Source of the DNA: Bacillus cereus G9842
GTDB taxonomy: Bacteria > Bacillota > Bacilli > Bacillales > Bacillaceae_G
NCBI RefSeq assembly: GCF_000021305.1
Contig: NC_011775.1
Span: 124,001 to 188,000, forward strand
Length of the DNA: 64,000 nt
Reading direction: 5' to 3'
Below are positions 60,232 through 64,000 of the stretch, piece by piece. The position numbers and the translations under genes were made by a program. The notes beneath the pieces were generated by a model, which saw only the letters and a list, made by a program, of their open reading frames with translations, had not been told where the DNA came from and did not search any database. Position 1 is the first letter of the stretch. Every line of letters starts with the position of its first letter.

Positions 60232-60270
60232 TTTACGTAACGTATATACGTTACTTATATTAGTTACCTA
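60221..60270. repeat. 50-bp nested palindrome after the ThiF-like gene
   Basis: Centre is a perfect 18-bp palindrome GTAACGTATATACGTTAC (60237-60254). Outer arms TAGGTAACTA (60221-60230) and TAGTTACCTA (60261-60270) are also perfect complements. The ThiF stop codon (TAG at 60229-60231) lies at the left arm. Could be a regulatory hairpin or protein/recombination site. Confidence 0.7.
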
Positions 60271-60310
60271 TAAAAAGTTTGATTTAACAATACTAAACGC
60301 AAATATAAAT

Positions 60311-60366
60311 AAAAAGATAGGTCATATATTATCTAGGATAATATGAGTGACCTATCTTTTTTATTC
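60311..60366. terminator. bidirectional terminator between convergent operons
   Basis: AAAAAGATAGGTCA (60311-60324) and TGACCTATCTTTTT (60348-60361) pair, with inner TATTAT/ATAATA pairing and T-rich ends on both strands. Confidence 0.85.
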
Positions 60367-61374
60367 AAATTTATTAGGATTATATTGAAACATTGTATTT
60401 GAAGTGTACACCGTTAGTGTCATGATAATGTTCTCATATAATGTGTTTGTTCGTTTGACCATTTGCTCATATACTTGTGCCTGGATTGGGAAAATTTCTT
60501 TGTCAGGTACAAACTCACTTAATTTAATATTAACATGGTAATTATCATACAGAGAACTTATATTTTCTACACCTTCATACATAACAAAATTTGAATGAGC
60601 ATAATTAGTTTCTTCACTGGAATACTTCATTATCTGGATTTCGCCCATTTTAGTATCTCTCACTTTAAAGCTTGACCACTTATGGATTTCCCACAATTCA
60701 GAATCATCATTACCAATCAGACAAATTGCATACAACTGGGGATTTAAAAATAAGACATCATCTACACGATGAAGAATACCATATTTGCCTTCTTCCCTAA
60801 TTTCAACAGACCTACTTTTTCTTTCATTTTTAAATGCATAAAATGCTCCTAAACAAGCAATATCAACCTTAACTTGTTCAAGACTACCTAATATATTTTT
60901 ATTCTCTTTTAAGATCCATTCTTCAAACTTCTTAGTATTGTGATCTTCTAATGATTTTATTAATCCATCTGTAGCCCTCTCAATCATACTTGGAATTTGT
61001 TGAAGAATAATACCATCTGGCTGCACAAAATGGTCATCCTTTACAAGAATGTCCTCTGAAGATACAAATTGTTTCCCTATAAAGTACCCCTGATACAATA
61101 CCGATGATAGGTACTCATAGAAGTAATCTTTTAATTGATGTTTAATTGAAGGATCCTTCACCTTATTTTCTAGTTTATAATAGTAAAATTGAAAACAATT
61201 CAAAAACCTGTTCTTGAAATCATCTTGCTCCCATAGATGTTTTAATTGAAGATTACATTCTTTTAAAAGGTTCTTTTCCTTATCAGTAAGTTCTCCATTG
61301 TATACTTCTGTAGCTCCCGTTCCTTCTAAAACAGTATTTTCAATTGAAAGCTGTGCATCTGTGCCTCGATCCAT
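60361..61374 (-). CDS. protein of unknown function
   Basis: 337 residues, soluble, mostly helical first half (LKECNLQLKHLWEQDDFKNR), then beta-rich region (KYGILHRVDDVLFLNPQLYA, ICLIGNDD). ATG behind AGAGGTAA. Just downstream of a lipoprotein gene of the pilus region on the same strand, so perhaps linked to it. No family recognised. Confidence 0.55.
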   Translation of the reverse strand: MDRGTDAQLSIENTVLEGTGATEVYNGELTDKEKNLLKECNLQLKHLWEQDDFKNRFLNCFQFYYYKLENKVKDPSIKHQLKDYFYEYLSSVLYQGYFIGKQFVSSEDILVKDDHFVQPDGIILQQIPSMIERATDGLIKSLEDHNTKKFEEWILKENKNILGSLEQVKVDIACLGAFYAFKNERKSRSVEIREEGKYGILHRVDDVLFLNPQLYAICLIGNDDSELWEIHKWSSFKVRDTKMGEIQIMKYSSEETNYAHSNFVMYEGVENISSLYDNYHVNIKLSEFVPDKEIFPIQAQVYEQMVKRTNTLYENIIMTLTVYTSNTMFQYNPNKFE

Positions 61375-61408
61375 AAAAATTACCTCTTTCTTTCCTTATT
61401 ATATTGCT

Positions 61409-62077
61409 TTAATTAAACTTAATTGGAGGACTTGCTTCTTCGTCACCCAATAACCAGGTGTCGTCTTTACTTTTATGTAATGTAATTTTAAAATATTTTT
61501 CGGCTCCTGTTACTGTATAAACTTTACGATATACATAAGCGATATTTTGGTCTTCTTCTGAATAGCTCACTTCGGATAACTCAAAATCTGCGTAATCTAA
61601 AGCAGTAGGATTTATTAATTTTTGAAGGTTTTTCACAGCTTCCAAATCATCATCTACATTACCTGTACCAAGATTCTTCTTTAAATAACTTGAACCATAA
61701 TCATATATAAAATTTAGATAGTCTTCAGGTTTAATTTCTCCTCTGTAGTACCTATATTGCGTTCGTGCTGCAAAATTCGCAAATTCTTGAGGATCTTTAT
61801 AAGAATCTCTAACTTCAAAATCTAACTTCCCATATTTCCGTACTTCTTTATAAGGATTTTCCTTTAAGACTTTATCTACATCCACTGCTTGTTTTTCATA
61901 TTTATTTTTCCATTCTTCAATTTGTTCATCATAAGTTAAATTTTTATCTTTTGCTTTTTCCTGCTTAGCTTCCTTTTTAGCTTCATCAACACTAGAATCT
62001 AGGCGCGAGGATGAACAACCACTAGCAAAAACAACTGATATAACCGCAACAGATGTAATGAGAAACTTTAATTTCAC
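61409..62077 (-). CDS. lipoprotein of the pilus region
   Basis: 223 residues from the GTG at 62077: AAAGGA lies 9 bases upstream, whereas the ATG at 62086 is adjacent to it. A longer frame starting inside the upstream gene is unlikely. Signal peptide ends at VFASGC (lipobox Cys about residue 21). The exported part begins with a Lys/Glu-rich stretch and a helix-rich domain with NTF2-like length. It follows the TadE-like gene by 13 bases, so probably part of the pilus operon; may be an assembly or anchoring factor. Confidence 0.68.
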   Translation of the reverse strand: MKLKFLITSVAVISVVFASGCSSSRLDSSVDEAKKEAKQEKAKDKNLTYDEQIEEWKNKYEKQAVDVDKVLKENPYKEVRKYGKLDFEVRDSYKDPQEFANFAARTQYRYYRGEIKPEDYLNFIYDYGSSYLKKNLGTGNVDDDLEAVKNLQKLINPTALDYADFELSEVSYSEEDQNIAYVYRKVYTVTGAEKYFKITLHKSKDDTWLLGDEEASPPIKFN

Positions 62078-62090
62078 TCTAACCATTCCT

Positions 62091-62501
62091 TTATCTAAAG
62101 AATACTTGTCCAATCCCTGTTCTTTTAACGTTAATAGGAATCTTAGTATCAAATCCCCAATTAATAGGAAGTAATTTGAACACTTGGAATTCATAACTTC
62201 CTTTAATAGCAATTTCCATTGGAGTATTATGTTCTACTTTCCCTTTTGTAAATTGATAAGACCAATGATCAGGATACATATGATTTTCATTCAGTTGGCT
62301 TTTTAAATATGGTTCTACATCCACTTTTTGCTGATTATATGAGTACTGAAATCCACCCATTCGTTCTGCGATTTTAAGCGTGCTTGAAGCTGTATTTTGA
62401 GCTTTAACATAATATGCACTATACATAATAAATTCAGCAATTATTAGGATAAAGAACAACCACATTATCATTGTAAGCCCCTTAGCTAGCGTTTCTGACA
62501 T
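62091..62501 (-). CDS. TadE-like / DUF4320-type pseudopilin
   Basis: 136 residues from the ATG at 62501, with AAGGAGATGA 8 bases upstream. One membrane segment (about 8-32: GLTMIMWLFFILIIAEFIMY) near the N-terminus, with the rest exported, beta-rich: FKLLPINWGFDTKIPINVK. This is the layout of TadE/TadF minor pilins and DUF4320 proteins. A terminator hairpin lies upstream between it and the Flp-like genes. Downstream is the lipoprotein gene. Confidence 0.6.
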   Translation of the reverse strand: MSETLAKGLTMIMWLFFILIIAEFIMYSAYYVKAQNTASSTLKIAERMGGFQYSYNQQKVDVEPYLKSQLNENHMYPDHWSYQFTKGKVEHNTPMEIAIKGSYEFQVFKLLPINWGFDTKIPINVKRTGIGQVFFR

Positions 62502-62534
62502 AATATACTCATCTCCTTTTTGCTTGATAGAAAA

Positions 62535-62575
62535 AAAGCAATCCCTAAAGAAGTATAGAGATCGCTTTTTTAACT
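62535..62575 (-). terminator. terminator after the Flp-like pilin genes (minus strand)
   Basis: AAAAAGCGATC and GGATTGCTTTTTT pair with a ~14-base loop and a T run on the minus strand. Likely partial terminator, giving more pilin than downstream transcript. Confidence 0.65.
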
Positions 62576-62608
62576 TCAAAAGGCTGTTTTAATAATTCCA
62601 GGCCTTAT

Positions 62609-62860
62609 TTAGTTCTTTCCACCCCAGCCACTAGCTGGACCTAATGGGTTGTCCACTTTAACATCAGATGAACCACTTGTTGCCGCGGTAGTAAATTTCT
62701 TCATAATATTTGAAAATGCAATTTTAATTTGTGGGAAAATTAATGCCCCAAGACCGATTACTAACAACACAACAAACAAGTTGTGCATTCCTGACTCATT
62801 AGAAACTTGTGATTTTTCATTTTGTAACCATGCTTTTGCTTTTAACGCGGTATTATACAT
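62609..62860 (-). CDS. Flp-like pilin, copy 3
   Basis: 83 residues from the ATG at 62860; its ribosome binding site (GGAG) lies in the end of copy 2, so translation is coupled. A short cytoplasmic N-terminus with KAKAWLQNEKSQVSNESGMH, one membrane segment LFVVLLVIGLGALIFPQIKI, then a SNIMKKFTTAATSG tail ending GPASGWGGKN. Near identical to copies 1 and 2. Single-segment proteins of this size beside a TadC homologue are best read as Flp-like pilins, though no prepilin peptidase site is evident. Confidence 0.65.
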   Translation of the reverse strand: MYNTALKAKAWLQNEKSQVSNESGMHNLFVVLLVIGLGALIFPQIKIAFSNIMKKFTTAATSGSSDVKVDNPLGPASGWGGKN

Positions 62861-62862
62861 AA

Positions 62863-63108
62863 TTATAGGCTCCATCCTGATGCTTTTCCTAATGGATCGC
62901 TAACTTTAACATCAGAAGAACCACTTGTTGCTGCTGTTGTAAATTTACTCATAATATTTGTAAAGGCAACCTTGATTTGTGGGAAGATTAATGCCCCTAA
63001 ACCAATTACTAATAATACAACGAATAAGTTATGCATTCCCGATTCGTTTGAAACTTGTGATTTCTCATTTTGTAACCATGCTTTTGCTTTTAACATTTTA
63101 CTTTTCAT
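62863..63108 (-). CDS. Flp-like pilin, copy 2
   Basis: 81 residues, same layout as copies 1 and 3. AGGGGGAA 9 bases before ATG. It ends SDPLGKASGWSL. High identity to copy 1 throughout (differences mostly at a few residues such as V/I and S/N), pointing to recent tandem duplication or gene conversion. Confidence 0.68.
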   Translation of the reverse strand: MKSKMLKAKAWLQNEKSQVSNESGMHNLFVVLLVIGLGALIFPQIKVAFTNIMSKFTTAATSGSSDVKVSDPLGKASGWSL

Positions 63109-63172
63109 TCCAAGTATTCCCCCTAAGGCTTTTAATAGTAGTTAGTAGATTTTACATTTAACTAAATGACGC

Positions 63173-63418
63173 TTATAAGCTCCATCCTGATGCTTTACCC
63201 ATTGGATCATTAACTTTCACGTCAGAAGAACCACTTGTTGCTGCTGTTGTAAATTTACTCATAATATTTGTAAATGCGATTTTAATTTGTGGGAAGATTA
63301 ATGCTCCTAAACCAATTACCAATAATACAACGAATAAGTTATGCATTCCTGACTCGTTTGAAACTTGTGATTTTTCATTTTGTAACCATGCTTTTGCTTT
63401 TAACATTTTATTTTTCAT
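63173..63418 (-). CDS. Flp-like pilin, copy 1
   Basis: 81 residues; AAAGGGAG 8 bases before ATG. Identical in layout to copies 2 and 3, ending NDPMGKASGWSL. First pilin after the TadC-like gene. As with the others, no cleavage site for a prepilin peptidase of the G-x4-E type is clear. Confidence 0.68.
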   Translation of the reverse strand: MKNKMLKAKAWLQNEKSQVSNESGMHNLFVVLLVIGLGALIFPQIKIAFTNIMSKFTTAATSGSSDVKVNDPMGKASGWSL

Positions 63419-63536
63419 TTCATATGCTCCCTTTAATTAGCTAGTTTTTATTTTTCGTTTAGAATTAATATAGAAATTTAATATGGGCCAAATTAAATTT
63501 GAGCAACACCCCCTTGAATATGTACATCTCGACAAA

Positions 63537-64000
63537 TTAGATTGAACTAAAGGCTGATACTAATGTAACTCCAACTATTGTAAATGGTACGATTAAAATA
63601 CATCCTACAGTTACTACATTGTATTTATTCATTAACAGTGGTCTAGCTGAAATTAGAGCGTTATAGTTTTGATCCCGTAATTTTCTAGAAACATCAATTT
63701 GTTGTTGAATAATTTCTCTACCTTTTACAGGGTCAACATTAATCGCTTGTTGTAGTGCTATTACAAAGGTATGAGCTTCCGGGATGTCCAGCTTCTCAGC
63801 GAAATTTTTGAATGGCTTATTAGACCCCTGAAATGTTTCCATCTCAATTATTAATTCTTCAACAAAAGGTCTAAGATACGGTCCTGCCATTTCTTTTGAG
63901 CCTTTCACAGCATCATATGTAGTGAAAGCTTGTAACCGTACTCCAAGTGGCATTAAATAACTAGGAAGTTCAAATTTCCTTCTTTCCCTTGCTATTTTCA
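63537..64000 (-). CDS. TadC/T2SS-F family pilus assembly protein, C-terminal part
   Basis: Runs off the right edge; at least 154 codons are visible. Reading continues past the in-frame Met at 63953 with RRKFELPSYLMPLGVRLQAF, the start of the T2SSF domain (ELPxxL...R.G), then a helical bundle (KLDIPEAHTFVIALQQAINV) and a final membrane segment. TadB/TadC proteins form the inner-membrane platform for Tad/Flp pili and related machines. The partner TadA/TadB genes, if present, must lie further right. Confidence 0.75.
   Translation of the reverse strand, partial: KIARERRKFELPSYLMPLGVRLQAFTTYDAVKGSKEMAGPYLRPFVEELIIEMETFQGSNKPFKNFAEKLDIPEAHTFVIALQQAINVDPVKGREIIQQQIDVSRKLRDQNYNALISARPLLMNKYNVVTVGCILIVPFTIVGVTLVSAFSSI

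Noticed and set aside
62077..62212. Extended lipoprotein start overlapping the TadE-like gene
   Set aside because: The lipoprotein signal peptide begins at the GTG or ATG near 62077-62086; the upstream part is a shadow of the other gene.

Overview
The window is AT-rich, low-GC Gram-positive DNA with strong AGGAGG-type ribosome binding sites, frequent TTG/GTG starts and Bacillus-type LexA boxes. It looks like part of a large conjugative plasmid of the Bacillus cereus group. It encodes a PagR-type ArsR regulator, a plasmid Hfq, a UvrX/YolD SOS pair, a Gram-positive type IV secretion (T4SS) cluster, topoisomerase III, a private sliding clamp, and no ribosomal or core metabolic genes. PagR and a plasmid Hfq are known from pXO1, so a pXO1-related backbone is likely, but this is inferred from remembered family similarity. 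No replication initiator or plasmid TubZ/ParM gene is visible, so the replicon lies outside.

Layout. 0-5 kb: small membrane protein, a candidate sRNA next to hfq, a HEPN/zinc protein, a PagR-like regulator and a small secreted protein. 4.4-10 kb: about fourteen copies of a roughly 22-bp dispersed repeat in intergenic DNA, around a DprA-like/HAD-phosphoribosyltransferase pair and a lipoprotein. 10-16 kb: XerS-like recombinase, a zinc-protease/cysteine-protease pair, and YolD-UvrX under two LexA boxes. 16-29 kb: mostly minus-strand small unknown, membrane and lipoprotein genes, including several very short genes, one gene with a nonsense stop and one with a homopolymer frameshift. 29-34 kb: topoisomerase III interrupted by an ORF-less group II intron, then a double AAA+ ATPase. 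34.6-38 kb: acyltransferase and NlpC/P60 exported enzyme. 38-51 kb: T4SS operon on the minus strand (pilin-like VirB2 proteins, PrgI/VirB3-like, VirB4 ATPase, giant VirB6-like channel protein, four-module wall hydrolase). 51-55 kb: primase-like zinc/Toprim protein, and CpaE/TadZ-like ATPase with an HTH regulator. 55-60 kb: plus-strand operon joining a DNA polymerase III beta clamp to a ubiquitin-like conjugation set (two unknown proteins, an E2-like protein, a protein that may fuse a Ub-like domain to a JAMM protease, and an E1/ThiF protein). 60-64 kb: lipoprotein, TadE-like protein, three tandem Flp-like pilins and a TadC/T2SS-F protein that runs off the right edge.

How it fits together. The right half looks like a DNA-transfer machine (VirB2/B3/B4/B6 plus wall-opening enzyme, topoisomerase III and primase) combined with a Tad-type pilus. 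The left half looks like accessory regulation and conflict genes. The most unusual module is the clamp plus E1/E2/JAMM cassette, which resembles PRTRC-type systems (ParB-related, ThiF-related cassette) and places a ubiquitin-like pathway in one operon with a sliding clamp.
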